In this document: one piece after another, positions 54,464 through 63,936 of the stretch
Layout of the letters: every line of letters starts with the position of its first letter
How positions within the stretch are numbered: position 1 is the stretch's first letter
Assembly (NCBI RefSeq): GCF_004804355.1
Contig: NZ_SRWZ01000001.1
Location: forward strand, 62,001 to 126,000
Direction: 5' to 3'
DNA length: 64,000 bases
Origin: Cognatitamlana onchidii
Lineage (GTDB): Bacteria > Bacteroidota > Bacteroidia > Flavobacteriales > Flavobacteriaceae
Position numbers and translations under genes: made by a program
Notes under the pieces: generated by a model
Seen by the model: the letters and a program-made list of their open reading frames with translations, nothing else
Database searches by the model: none
What the model was told of the DNA's origin: nothing

Positions 54464-55423
54464 TTAAAAATCGAAAGCAACGCCAATACCAAGAAATTGC
54501 TTCCATTGCACTTTAGCACCAGCCTCTTCAAACTCTCCTTCAATATCAGACGGCACTTTGGTTTTAACGTCATCATCATACCTTAAATAAGACCCTAAAG
54601 TAGCACGAATAAAGCTGTTGACTTTGAAATCAAAATCTAAACGCCAGTCGACATCAATATTCCCAAATCTGTTTAAATAGTCTGAGTACAAACTCAAAAA
54701 ATGTTTCGCAGTTATGTTCTTTGCCAACGTAAGCTCATAATTATTTGTAAGCAGAATTCCAAACTCCTTTCTAAACTGTTCGCCCGGGGTTATGAGATTA
54801 CCGTCATCATCAAAAACAGCTGGCCTTACACCAAAAGCACCAGAATTGGCCAATTCCTGGTCTAATACAAACGTGCCTTTTAACGTTAATGGTGAAAAGT
54901 AAAAGGATAATTCTTCAATATTCCGCCCATACTCAATCCCGCCTCCAAAAAAGACGTAACCAGGTGCCATAAACCTTGAAATAGGTTCTTCTGTATTGGG
55001 ATAATTAAAACCGTTAGTTAATTGAGTTCTAAAATTAAATCGAGCCATATAATACCAATTGGATTTATCATCGGCATGATACCCTAAATTGGAATTTACC
55101 TCAAACAAATCATCAGTCTTTCTTGCCTCTCTCTCATCTTGGGCATTTATACCATAACGCAAGTGCGCATTATTTTCCCAAATGAAAAACTTGTCTTTAT
55201 AATTAAGTTTTGTTTTTAAGTCTAGTAGTCCTGAAATTGAATTGGTACCCCCAGCATTCCAGTTTACAAAAACAGCCTCATTAATATCGATAGCTGCTTT
55301 GTTTTCCAAAGTCCACTGAGGTCCTTGATACTTACTTTTGTCTTCTTTAATAAACAACCAATCGGGCTGCGCATAAGAAGTTAAACAAAGAAAAATAAAA
55401 AGAAGTAAAACATAGTTTCTCAT
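54464..55423 (-). CDS. DUF3078 family exported protein
   Basis: 319 residues with a signal peptide (cleavage near SYAQ). DUF3078 hallmarks NEAVFVNWNAGGTNSISGLL and WENNAHLRYGIN, followed by regular amphipathic strands and a C-terminal VAFDF end, so a probable outer-membrane barrel. Function unknown. Between purM and nrdJ on the minus strand. Confidence 0.85.
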   Translation of the reverse strand: MRNYVLLLFIFLCLTSYAQPDWLFIKEDKSKYQGPQWTLENKAAIDINEAVFVNWNAGGTNSISGLLDLKTKLNYKDKFFIWENNAHLRYGINAQDEREARKTDDLFEVNSNLGYHADDKSNWYYMARFNFRTQLTNGFNYPNTEEPISRFMAPGYVFFGGGIEYGRNIEELSFYFSPLTLKGTFVLDQELANSGAFGVRPAVFDDDGNLITPGEQFRKEFGILLTNNYELTLAKNITAKHFLSLYSDYLNRFGNIDVDWRLDFDFKVNSFIRATLGSYLRYDDDVKTKVPSDIEGEFEEAGAKVQWKQFLGIGVAFDF

Positions 55424-55496
55424 GGTTAGCTGCGATTAAACTCACAAGTCTCCTTTTCATCAAAAAGCGTTCCATTTGAACAAAAAGTAATGTAAA

Positions 55497-56675
55497 TTAA
55501 TACTGAAACTCACCAAACTCAGATTTTATTGTAAGCTTCTTGTTCTTAGATGCCTCTACCCTACCAATAATTTGAGCATTAACATTGAAAGATTTCGAAA
55601 TATTAATAATATCTTCAGCTATTTCAGGAGACACATAGAGCTCCATTCGGTGTCCACAATTAAACACTTGATACATTTCTTTCCAGTCGGTTTTAGATTG
55701 CTCCTGAATCAATTTAAACAAGGACGGGACTGGAAACATATTATCTTTTATGATATGAAACTGATCAACAAAATGTAAAATTTTAGTTTGAGCACCTCCA
55801 GAACAGTGAACCATACCATGAATAGAATTACTTGTATATTCTGATAAAACCTTTTTAATAATAGGCGCATAGGTTCGTGTTGGCGATAGCACTAGTTTAC
55901 CAGCATCAAGAGGTGAATCTTCTATGGTGTCGGTTAATTTAACATTACCAGAGTAAACAAGTTCTTCAGGAACTGAAGCATCAAAGCTTTCTGGGTATTT
56001 TTCAGCTAAATACTTACTAAAAACATCGTGTCTGGCAGAAGTTAAACCATTACTACCCATACCTCCATTATATTCTTTTTCATAACTAGCCTGACCAAAG
56101 CTTTCTAATCCAATAATAACATCTCCAACTTGTATATTGGCGTTATCAATAACGTCTTTACGCTTCATTCTGGCCGTTACCGTAGAATCAACAATAATGG
56201 TTCTTACCAAATCTCCAACATCGGCTGTTTCTCCTCCTGTTGAATGAATAGTAACGCCAAAAGACTTTAAGTCTTCCAACAACTCTTCTGTACCATTAAT
56301 TATAGCTGAAAGGACTTCTCCTGGAATTAAACTTTTATTCCTTCCAATGGTTGAAGAAAGCATAATATTATCTGTTGCTCCTACACATAGTAAATCATCA
56401 ATATTCATTATTAATGCATCTTGTGCAATACCTTTCCAAACAGAAACATCACCTGTTTCCTTCCAATACATATAAGCCAAAGAAGACTTGGTTCCTGCAC
56501 CATCGGCATGCATAATTAAACAGTAGTCCTCGTCATTTGTTAAATAATCTGGGACTATTTTACAAAATGCCTTCGGAAACAAGCCTTTATCAATATTCTT
56601 AATCGCATTGTGTACATCTTCTTTAGACGCAGAAACGCCGCGCTGCGCATACCGTTTAGAAACTTCTTGACTCAT
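55497..56675 (-). CDS. purM: Phosphoribosylformylglycinamidine cyclo-ligase
   Basis: 392 residues, the longer Bacteroidota form of AIR synthase. SKRYAQRGVSASKEDV start, MHADGAGTKSSLAY phosphate loop and HCSGGAQTKILHF near residue 290. Fifth step of purine synthesis. Follows glnN by 123 bases on the same strand. Confidence 0.92.
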   Translation of the reverse strand: MSQEVSKRYAQRGVSASKEDVHNAIKNIDKGLFPKAFCKIVPDYLTNDEDYCLIMHADGAGTKSSLAYMYWKETGDVSVWKGIAQDALIMNIDDLLCVGATDNIMLSSTIGRNKSLIPGEVLSAIINGTEELLEDLKSFGVTIHSTGGETADVGDLVRTIIVDSTVTARMKRKDVIDNANIQVGDVIIGLESFGQASYEKEYNGGMGSNGLTSARHDVFSKYLAEKYPESFDASVPEELVYSGNVKLTDTIEDSPLDAGKLVLSPTRTYAPIIKKVLSEYTSNSIHGMVHCSGGAQTKILHFVDQFHIIKDNMFPVPSLFKLIQEQSKTDWKEMYQVFNCGHRMELYVSPEIAEDIINISKSFNVNAQIIGRVEASKNKKLTIKSEFGEFQY

Positions 56676-56798
56676 AATATTATTTTGTGCTGCAAAGGTA
56701 ATTTTTTAAAGCAATAATCCAGAGTTTTTAAACGAGTTTTACCAACAGGTTTTTAACTCTAAAAAAGATCATTTCAACGCATTTAACTATTAAAAAAA

Positions 56799-58985
56799 CT
56801 ATCTTGTAAATAACAATTCTCGATATTTAGTTAATGGCCAAAGTTCGTCATCAACCAATAACTCTAGCTTATCACAGTGATACCTAATATCCTCAAATAA
56901 AGTTTTTACATTTTTACAATAGGCTTCCGCTTTCGCTTCAATATTTTCCATAGTATTTGCCTTTTTTCGCTCCTCAATCATCTTCGTAACATTCTGGTTA
57001 ATTCCTTCAATATGATTAGAGATTTCTTCTATTAAACTCACCTGCTCTTTAGCCACTCCATGATACTTTTCCTCGAATATCTCTTTTAAACCTCTAACAT
57101 TCTCAATCAAAATATTTTGATATTTAACCGCCGTTGGCACAATATGATTTCGCGCTATATCCCCTAGTACCCTACTCTCAATTTGAATATGTTTAATATA
57201 GGCTTCAATCTCAATTTCATAACGGGCTTTAGTTTCAATAGCACTCATCACCTCCATTTCTTCAAACAGACTAATACTTGCTTTTGATATTCTTGCCTTT
57301 AAAGCTTCAGGCGTTGTTTTGTTATTACTTAAACCTCTTTTTTTAGCTTCAATCTCCCAAGCCTCGCTGTAACCATTACCTTCAAAGAGTATGTTTTTTG
57401 TTGATTTAATATACTCTCTAAGCACATTAAAAACGGCTTCATCTTTCTTTAGGTCTTTTTTATTGATTAAGGCATCTACTTCCTTCTTAAAATCTTTGAG
57501 CTGTTTAGCAACAATGGTATTTAACACTGTCATGGGGTTACCACAATTTGCCGTAGACCCAACTGCTCTAAACTCAAATTTATTACCAGTAAATGCAAAA
57601 GGAGATGTTCTATTTCTATCTGTATTATCTAATAATACATCTGGAATTTTACCAACCACATTGAGTTTTAATTCTGTTTTTTCTTTTGGAGACAGCTTTC
57701 CTTTAGTAACACCTTCAAGTTCTTCTAAAACCTTAGTCAATTGCTCACCAATAAATACAGAAATTATTGCTGGTGGAGCCTCATTAGCACCCAATCTATG
57801 ATCATTACTAGCTGAAGCTATCGCTGCTCTTAATAAACCTTCATGCTCATGAACTGCCTTAATTGTGTTTACAAAAAATGTTAAAAATTGTAAGTTACTC
57901 ATTGGGGTCTTGCCTGGGGCCAATAAATTTACTCCAGTATCTGTAGACAAGGACCAGTTATTATGTTTTCCAGAACCATTAACCCCTGCAAATGGTTTTT
58001 CATGCAACAATACTTTAAAATTATGCCGGGAAGCAACACGCCCCATTACATCCATGACCAACGCATTATGATCGACCGCTAAATTGGCTTCTTCGTAAAT
58101 TGGCGCTAGCTCAAATTGATTAGGAGCTACTTCATTATGCCTCGTTTTTACCGGGATACCCAGCAGCATGCATTCGGTTTCCAGCTCTTTCATAAAATTA
58201 AGTGCTCTATTAGGAATAGATCCGAAATAGTGATCATCTAATTGCTGCCCCTTTGCAGAAGAATGCCCTAGCAAGGTTCTTCCTGTAAGGGTAATATCTG
58301 GCCTGCTTGAAGCCAACATTTTATCCACGAGAAAATACTCTTGCTCCCAGCCTAATGAAGAAGATACTTTTTTTACATTTTTATCAAAATACCGACATAC
58401 TGCGGTCGCGGCATCATCGACCGCATGTAGCGCTCGCAATAAAGGTGTTTTGTAATCTAAAGCTTCACCTGTATAAGCCACAAATATAGTAGGTATACAT
58501 AAAGTCGTTCCATAAATAAAGGCGGGAGACGTAGGGTCCCATGCGGTATAACCCCTGGCTTCAAAAGTATTCCTGATTCCTCCACTTGGAAAACTAGAGG
58601 CGTCAGGTTCCTGCTGAACCAACTGAGTGCCACCAAATTTTTCAATGGACATCCCATCTCCTAAAGTCTCAAAAAAAGCATCATGCTTTTCTGCTGTAGA
58701 CCCTGTAAGCGGCTGAAACCAATGCGTATAATGCGTAACACCTTTCGACAAGGCCCAGTCCTTCATAGATGAAGCAACCTGATCTGCAATGCTTCTATCT
58801 ATTTTTTTTCCGTACTGAATTGCATTTCTAACCCCAACAAAGGCATCTTTAGTAAGATACTGGCGCATGGTGTTTTCATTAAACACATTCTTCCCATATA
58901 AATTAGATCTGCGTTCGACCTCCTCTACCACTAATGGTTTGTATGCTAAAGATTCTTTTATGGCATGAAATCTAAGTGTTGACAT
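56799..58985 (-). CDS. glnN: Glutamine synthetase type III
   Basis: 728 residues, size of GSIII. SAFVFNENTMRQYL-like start region, WEQEYFLVD, KPFAGVNGSGKHNNWS and EFRAVGS in the catalytic part. Makes glutamine from ammonia and glutamate; common in Bacteroidota. Divergent from a GSII gene, with shared control region 58986-59249. Confidence 0.95.
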   Translation of the reverse strand: MSTLRFHAIKESLAYKPLVVEEVERRSNLYGKNVFNENTMRQYLTKDAFVGVRNAIQYGKKIDRSIADQVASSMKDWALSKGVTHYTHWFQPLTGSTAEKHDAFFETLGDGMSIEKFGGTQLVQQEPDASSFPSGGIRNTFEARGYTAWDPTSPAFIYGTTLCIPTIFVAYTGEALDYKTPLLRALHAVDDAATAVCRYFDKNVKKVSSSLGWEQEYFLVDKMLASSRPDITLTGRTLLGHSSAKGQQLDDHYFGSIPNRALNFMKELETECMLLGIPVKTRHNEVAPNQFELAPIYEEANLAVDHNALVMDVMGRVASRHNFKVLLHEKPFAGVNGSGKHNNWSLSTDTGVNLLAPGKTPMSNLQFLTFFVNTIKAVHEHEGLLRAAIASASNDHRLGANEAPPAIISVFIGEQLTKVLEELEGVTKGKLSPKEKTELKLNVVGKIPDVLLDNTDRNRTSPFAFTGNKFEFRAVGSTANCGNPMTVLNTIVAKQLKDFKKEVDALINKKDLKKDEAVFNVLREYIKSTKNILFEGNGYSEAWEIEAKKRGLSNNKTTPEALKARISKASISLFEEMEVMSAIETKARYEIEIEAYIKHIQIESRVLGDIARNHIVPTAVKYQNILIENVRGLKEIFEEKYHGVAKEQVSLIEEISNHIEGINQNVTKMIEERKKANTMENIEAKAEAYCKNVKTLFEDIRYHCDKLELLVDDELWPLTKYRELLFTR

Positions 58986-59017
58986 TCCCTAAAACGTTTT
59001 GATTTTGAATTATTAAG

Positions 59018-59025
59018 CAAAAATA
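59018..59025 (-). promoter_or_regulatory. TAnnTTTG -7 box for glnN
   Basis: Minus-strand TATTTTTG, 33 bases before ATG 58985. Confidence 0.45.
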
Positions 59026-59127
59026 AACAGGAAAATAAATTAAACCTTACAACCTTAAAATTCTTGTTAACATTTTTTCAGTATTTATATAAAATAATCG
59101 TCTTTTTTTAAAATAAACCTTAAATTA

Positions 59128-59176
59128 ATAGGGGATAAATAAAAATAAGTTACTGTTTCGCTAAAACACCCCCTAT
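59128..59176. repeat. Spaced inverted repeat between two glutamine synthetase genes
   Basis: ATAGGGG (59128-59134) and CCCCTAT (59170-59176), 35 bases apart, in the divergent control region of glnN and glnA. GC-rich arms stand out from the AT-rich surroundings. Confidence 0.4.
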
Positions 59177-59202
59177 AAATGTAAAGTAAAAACATAAAAA
59201 TC

Positions 59203-59210
59203 TATATTTG
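59203..59210 (+). promoter_or_regulatory. TAnnTTTG -7 box for glnA (GSII)
   Basis: TATATTTG, 40 bases before ATG 59250. Confidence 0.5.
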
Positions 59211-59249
59211 TGATATTATTTTCAATATTTCAATAATTATATATTTATT

Positions 59250-60272
59250 ATGGCAAAAATTAAATTAGAATACCTTTGGTTAGACGGGTATTATCCTACT
59301 CAAAACTTGAGAAGTAAAACTAAGGTTGAGGAACATGAAAACTTTCAAGGAACATTAGAAGAATTAGGAAACTGGTCTTTTGATGGATCTTCTACAAAAC
59401 AAGCTGAAGGTGGATCTTCTGACTGTTTATTAGTTCCTGTTGCAATTTACCCAGATCCAGACAGAATTAATGGATACTTAGTTATGACTGAAGTTATGAA
59501 CGCTGATGGAACGCCTCATGTTTCTAATGGTAGAGCGACTATTGATGATGAAGATGATGATTTCTGGTTTGGTTTTGAACAAGAGTATTTCATTATGGAT
59601 ACTAAAACTGAATTACCTTTAGGATTTCCAGTAGGTGGTTATCCTGCTCCTCAAGGTATGTATTACTGTTCTGTTGGTGGAAAAAACACGCACGGTAGAG
59701 ATTTAGTGGAGGAACATGCTGATTTGTGTATTGAAGCTGGATTGAACTTTGAAGGTATTAACCAAGAAGTTGCTTGCGGACAATGGGAATTCCAATTATT
59801 TGCTAAAGGCGCTAAAAAAGCAGGTGATGAAATTTGGATTGCACGTTATTTACTAGACCGTTTAACTGAAAAGTATGGTTACTATATTGAATACCACCCA
59901 AAACCATTAGGTAAAGATATGGATTGGAATGGTTCTGGAATGCACGCAAACTTCTCTAACACTACTTTAAGAACATGTGGAGACAAAGACGTTTATGCTG
60001 CTATTTGTGAATCTTTCCGTGATGTAGTTGATGAGCATATAGCTGTTTATGGTGAATTTAACGACCAACGTTTAACTGGTGATCATGAAACTGCTGCTAT
60101 TACAGATTTCTCTTGGGGAGTTTCAGATAGAGGAGCTTCAATTCGTATTCCTCTTATTGCTGTTGAGAAAGGATATAAAGGATGGTTAGAAGATAGAAGA
60201 CCTGCTTCTAACGGTGATCCATATAAAATTGCTGCTAGAATTATTAAAACTGTTAAATCTGCAAAGATCTAA
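59250..60272 (+). CDS. Glutamine synthetase type II (eukaryote-like)
   Basis: 340 residues. WSFDGSSTKQAEG and FGFEQEYFIMD near the start, then KPLGKDMDWNGSGMHANFS and ETAAITDFSWGVSDRGASIR, all GSII signatures, and shorter than GSI. GSII is common in Bacteroidota and in eukaryotes. A small, strongly translated-looking gene with own promoter and terminator. It shares a control region with glnN. Confidence 0.95.
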   Translation: MAKIKLEYLWLDGYYPTQNLRSKTKVEEHENFQGTLEELGNWSFDGSSTKQAEGGSSDCLLVPVAIYPDPDRINGYLVMTEVMNADGTPHVSNGRATIDDEDDDFWFGFEQEYFIMDTKTELPLGFPVGGYPAPQGMYYCSVGGKNTHGRDLVEEHADLCIEAGLNFEGINQEVACGQWEFQLFAKGAKKAGDEIWIARYLLDRLTEKYGYYIEYHPKPLGKDMDWNGSGMHANFSNTTLRTCGDKDVYAAICESFRDVVDEHIAVYGEFNDQRLTGDHETAAITDFSWGVSDRGASIRIPLIAVEKGYKGWLEDRRPASNGDPYKIAARIIKTVKSAKI

Positions 60273-60297
60273 TAATTTAAGCACACGTTTTGTTCAT

Positions 60298-60334
60298 AAT
60301 AAAAGGCTAGCATTAAAAACGCTAGCCTTTTATT
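60298..60334. terminator. Bidirectional intrinsic terminator
   Basis: A 14-bp perfect stem (60298-60311 / 60321-60334), 9-base loop, between GSII and the convergent antiporter. Confidence 0.9.
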
Positions 60335-60384
60335 TTTATAGGCATTTGGCTCTTATCGTAACCTTGCCCTAAATCAATAACCTG

Positions 60385-61329
60385 TTACTTTGAAATAAAA
60401 AGTAAAAACATAAAAACACCATAACCAAGTACCAAAATAAAACCTTTCCATCTACTTATTTCCATGCGTTTAGGCAATAATACAAGAGGAATTAAAACGG
60501 CAGCAAACCCTAACATCCAAATAATATCGTTAGACAATATTTCTTGTCCTGTTACTTTCATCGGCTTTACAAGCGCAGTAATACCCAACACAGAGGCTAT
60601 ATTAAAAATATTAGAACCGATTAAATTACCCAAAGATATAGCCTTCTCTTGCTTTGCAGCAGCAATTACAGACGCTGCCAACTCTGGTACACTAGTCCCT
60701 ATTGCTATTAAAGACACACCAATAACAGCTTCACTAACCCCAATGGCCACAGCAATATCTTTAGCTCCCTGAACAAGCCACTCACTGCCAAAATACAAGG
60801 CTAGCGCGCCAATAATTAACCATAAACCAATTTTAAAATTCGAAACTATTGCCAACGAATCATCAACCTCGTCGCCATGCTCCTCTTTTTTAACACGTCT
60901 TATCAGGTAAATTAAAAACACTATTAAACCCATAAAAACAGCCCCCCCCTCAAAAGAAGAAAAAAGAAAATCATTTTTTAAAAAATAGTAAAGCGCCAAA
61001 GAAAAGACCATCATAACAGGCCAATTCAGTTTATAAAAAGATTTGTCTACCTCAATGTTGCCAACCATGGCCGTAATACCTAAAACCAGACCAATATTAG
61101 CTATATTGGAACCAATTACATTATTAATGGCAATTTCTGGGGAACCTGATAATGCCGCCTGAAGACTCACTAATAGTTCTGGTGCAGACGTTGCGAACGA
61201 CACTACCGTCATTCCAATAATCATTTTGGAAATATTAAACTTAAAGGATAATGCTACTGAAGCCCTCACTAAATATTCTCCACCTATAACAAGCAATATA
61301 AAACCAATTATAACTAAAACAACACTCAT
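60385..61329 (-). CDS. Calcium/sodium antiporter (CaCA family, YrbG-like)
   Basis: 314 residues, ten membrane helices in two repeats. GMTVVSFATSAPELLVS and GVSLIAIGTSVPELAAS are the two alpha-repeat cation sites, each followed by GNVIGSNIANIG-type or NLIGSNIFNIAS. Exchanges Ca2+ for Na+. Single gene. Confidence 0.9.
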   Translation of the reverse strand: MSVVLVIIGFILLVIGGEYLVRASVALSFKFNISKMIIGMTVVSFATSAPELLVSLQAALSGSPEIAINNVIGSNIANIGLVLGITAMVGNIEVDKSFYKLNWPVMMVFSLALYYFLKNDFLFSSFEGGAVFMGLIVFLIYLIRRVKKEEHGDEVDDSLAIVSNFKIGLWLIIGALALYFGSEWLVQGAKDIAVAIGVSEAVIGVSLIAIGTSVPELAASVIAAAKQEKAISLGNLIGSNIFNIASVLGITALVKPMKVTGQEILSNDIIWMLGFAAVLIPLVLLPKRMEISRWKGFILVLGYGVFMFLLFISK

Positions 61330-61528
61330 AAATAATTTTTTGCGAAGATAGCTTTATGATTCTTAGATTTTCATTTTTGATTTATGTTTTTTCCTTGATT
61401 CTAAGATTATTCTTGAGTTTCGAGCCTATAAATTTCGACAATTTACCATAAAACCAGACAAAAAGCATTTTAAAGTGGCCAGATATCGAATAAGGAGAAT
61501 TAGCATATGTTTCCTACGTATCAAAAGA

Positions 61529-61536
61529 TATATTTG
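61529..61536 (+). promoter_or_regulatory. TAnnTTTG -7 box for the small lipoprotein
   Basis: TATATTTG, 29 bases before ATG 61566. Confidence 0.5.
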
Positions 61537-61565
61537 AAATACCAATCTATTAAACCTATTCAATT

Positions 61566-61937
61566 ATGAAAACCTTTTCATTTAAGTATTATTTGCTATT
61601 ATTTACTTTAATAGGATCCATCCTCTCCTGTGACAAAGACGAACCCCAAGTTATTGGAGTAGAAGTTAGTGGCACGAGTAGTCTTAACGGAACCTATATG
61701 ATTGACCAAAACTATACTAAAGGCACAAGGTTTATTAACAAAGAAAACGACACCGAACGCATTAAAACGTATACCTCTGAAGAAGGTGTAGATATGTGGG
61801 GACTAATGAGAAGAAATGTCCTTTACTATAAAATTGAGCGAGATGGATCTAATATCCCTCCAGAGTCACAATGGGAATGTGGTATTGGTGTTGATAAAGA
61901 CAAATTTAAATGCCTACCCATTTTTGGATCTCTTTAA
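61566..61937 (+). CDS. Small lipoprotein of unknown function
   Basis: 123 residues. Signal with lipobox ILSC and DKDEPQ linker, then a short beta-type domain with GTYMIDQNYTKG and two cysteines near the end. No family recognised. Own promoter and a weak terminator (61954-61978). Confidence 0.6.
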   Translation: MKTFSFKYYLLLFTLIGSILSCDKDEPQVIGVEVSGTSSLNGTYMIDQNYTKGTRFINKENDTERIKTYTSEEGVDMWGLMRRNVLYYKIERDGSNIPPESQWECGIGVDKDKFKCLPIFGSL

Positions 61938-61953
61938 TCCCTGAATATCTAAA

Positions 61954-61978
61954 AAAGCACTTCGATTTGAGGTGCTTT
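61954..61978 (+). terminator. Weak intrinsic terminator
   Basis: 10-bp stem including a G-U (61954-61963 / 61969-61978), 5-base loop, then ctttt. Confidence 0.6.
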
Positions 61979-62305
61979 CTTTTGCCAATATATTTTTTTA
62001 AAAAAAGATGAAATAAATCAAAAAACTAGTTTTCAAGGAAAAAAGTGCCTTGACATTGAAAAACAAACTCAAAATAGGCCTTGAATTATTACATTTTAAA
62101 ACTAAAAACAACAAATTACATACTAATTAAAAACACAAATAAAGAAAGTCACATTATTTTAAAAACCATTTTCATCTTTTTACTTACAAATAAGTATTCA
62201 ATTTTATAGATTTTAGGCAAAAGGTTTGGTACTCATTAGGTGCAATGTATATCTTCAAAAAACATAGATACAAAACACCTAATTATTAACCTTAAAACCT
62301 AAAAT
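61979..62305. other. AT-rich intergenic stretch
   Basis: No ORF with convincing composition and no stable long hairpin. The only promoter hint is TTTG (62225-62228) with TATCTTCA (62250-62257), two mismatches from TAnnTTTG, just before the tiny ORF at 62306. Confidence 0.4.
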
Positions 62306-62365
62306 ATGATAACACTTACTAAACTCATTATTGGTGTAATTCTTCTAATTATATCTCTTATCTAA
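62306..62365 (+). CDS. 19-residue membrane microprotein
   Basis: Begins MITLTKLIIGVILLIISLI and ends: one short hydrophobic helix. It is followed by hairpins at 62374-62411 and 62413-62432. Too short for sequence alone to decide; kept because it lies in an otherwise empty 600-base region before the SPFH promoter. Function unknown. Confidence 0.35.
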   Translation: MITLTKLIIGVILLIISLI

Positions 62366-62373
62366 CCTTTTCC

Positions 62374-62432
62374 AAAACGCAAAGCTTAGTCTAGAATAAG
62401 TTTTACGTTTTAAAAAACTTTACTAAGTTTTT
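62374..62432 (+). terminator. Double hairpin, probable terminator
   Basis: An imperfect stem AAAACG...CGTTTT (62374-62411) is followed by a perfect 8-bp stem AAAAACTT / AAGTTTTT (62413-62420 / 62425-62432) and a T-rich tail. Confidence 0.5.
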
Positions 62433-62493
62433 CTTTTAAGCACCTAACTGGCATCATTTTTTTAACAAGTCTAACTGAAACTATATCAGATAG

Positions 62494-62501
62494 TACCTTT
62501 G
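62494..62501 (+). promoter_or_regulatory. TAnnTTTG -7 box for the SPFH gene
   Basis: TACCTTTG, 43 bases before ATG 62544. Confidence 0.5.
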
Positions 62502-62543
62502 GTATGCCAACCATTAACATTTTAATCTTAAACATTATTCATT

Positions 62544-63885
62544 ATGCTCACAATTCTTGGAATTCTTTTAATAATCATTGGTCTATTATCATTAATCTTA
62601 AAACCTTTCACTAAACCGAATAAATTATTAGATTGGTTTACTAAAAAACGTAGCTTACAAATTGTACTCCTCGGGTTAGTTATGAGTGTGCTAACTGGCA
62701 TGTTCTTTTATGCAGATGCAGGAACCGCCTATGCCGTTCAATTTATTACTGGTGGCGACAAAATGATTACCACACAAGGTATAAAACTAAAATGGTGGGG
62801 GCGCATTATTCCGCTATCATACGAAATGTCAATAAAGGACATCATTACAAAATCTGGTGATGAACTACCCAAAAATGCACAAGGCATTTATAATAGAAAA
62901 GCTCAAAAATGGGAGTTTAGCGACGCCATTAAGGCAGAAATAAGCACCTCCGTTATTGTGGGAGTAAACATTAATGATAAAGATGTTTTTTTTTTATGGC
63001 AGATAGAAACCGAAGTGAATCTAAACTTATCTTTGGTAGAGTTTTACCCAATATAGATGCTGCCATTAAAAATACCTGTAAACTCATGGATGCTCAAGAT
63101 TACATTTCTGGTCAAGCTTCGGACTTTGATAGATATTTTAGAGACCAATTGGAAAATGGTATGTATCAAGTAGAACTCTATTACGAGTCTGAAAACAATT
63201 CAGAAATTGTTGGAGATACCACCACAGTAAGACAAATAAAAATTGGAAAATCTAGTAAGCAAAAAAAGTTTCGTATTAAAAGGGATGCTAATGGTGAAAT
63301 TATTCGAGACAACTCTAATACTTTAAAGCAATATGGGCTTAAAATTTACCAAGCTCAAGTTACAGGCATTGATTGGGAAGCTTACACTTTGATAAAAGAC
63401 TTGACCTTCAAAAAAATGAAGTCGCTCAAACTCAACTTGAAAAGCAACAGGCAGAGCGCGAATATTATAGAGCTAAGAAAGAAGTGGCGAAAGGAGAATC
63501 TGAAAAAGCCAAAGAACGAGCACGATTAGAAAAAATTCAAATTCAACAAACCATTGAAGCTGAAACCGAAGCCAAAGTAGCCGAATTTAACTTAATTAAG
63601 GAGAAAAAACAATTTGAAGTTGAACAGTTCAAAGCCAAAAGCAAAAAAATAGCTGCAGATGCCCAATACTACGAGAATGCCAAACTAGTTAGTGCTGGAC
63701 TAACTCCACAAGAGCAAGCAGAATGGAATTACAAAACAGCCGTTGGTGTAGCAGGACAACTAAAAGACTTAAATCTACCACAAACTTATATTCAGGGTAG
63801 CTCTGGAAACAAAAACGACAATTTGCTACAATCATTAATTGGAGCCGATTTAGCAAAAAAGATGATGGATAACAATAATAAATAA
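62544..63885 (+). pseudogene. SPFH/Band 7 family protein with two frame changes
   Basis: Three frames together make one Band 7 protein. Frame A (from 62544): two N-terminal membrane helices, then the start of the SPFH domain. Frame B carries on with MADRNRSESK and QDYISGQASDFDRYF to GIDWEA. Frame C has FDKRLDLQKNEVAQTQLEKQ, a long coiled coil, and the end. Each join needs one extra base: the first at a run of ten T (62986-62995), the second at about 63381-63389 with no long homopolymer. Adding two bases gives 1344, or 447 residues. It may be a pseudogene, an assembly error, or a slippage-expressed gene. Confidence 0.8.
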
Positions 63886-63890
63886 AACTA

Positions 63891-63924
63891 AAACAAGTCA
63901 GAACCTATAGGTTCTGACTTGTTT
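63891..63924. terminator. Strong bidirectional terminator
   Basis: 15-bp perfect stem (63891-63905 / 63910-63924), 4-base loop, T tract to the right, just after the SPFH stop. Confidence 0.9.
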
Positions 63925-63936
63925 TTCATGTACAAC

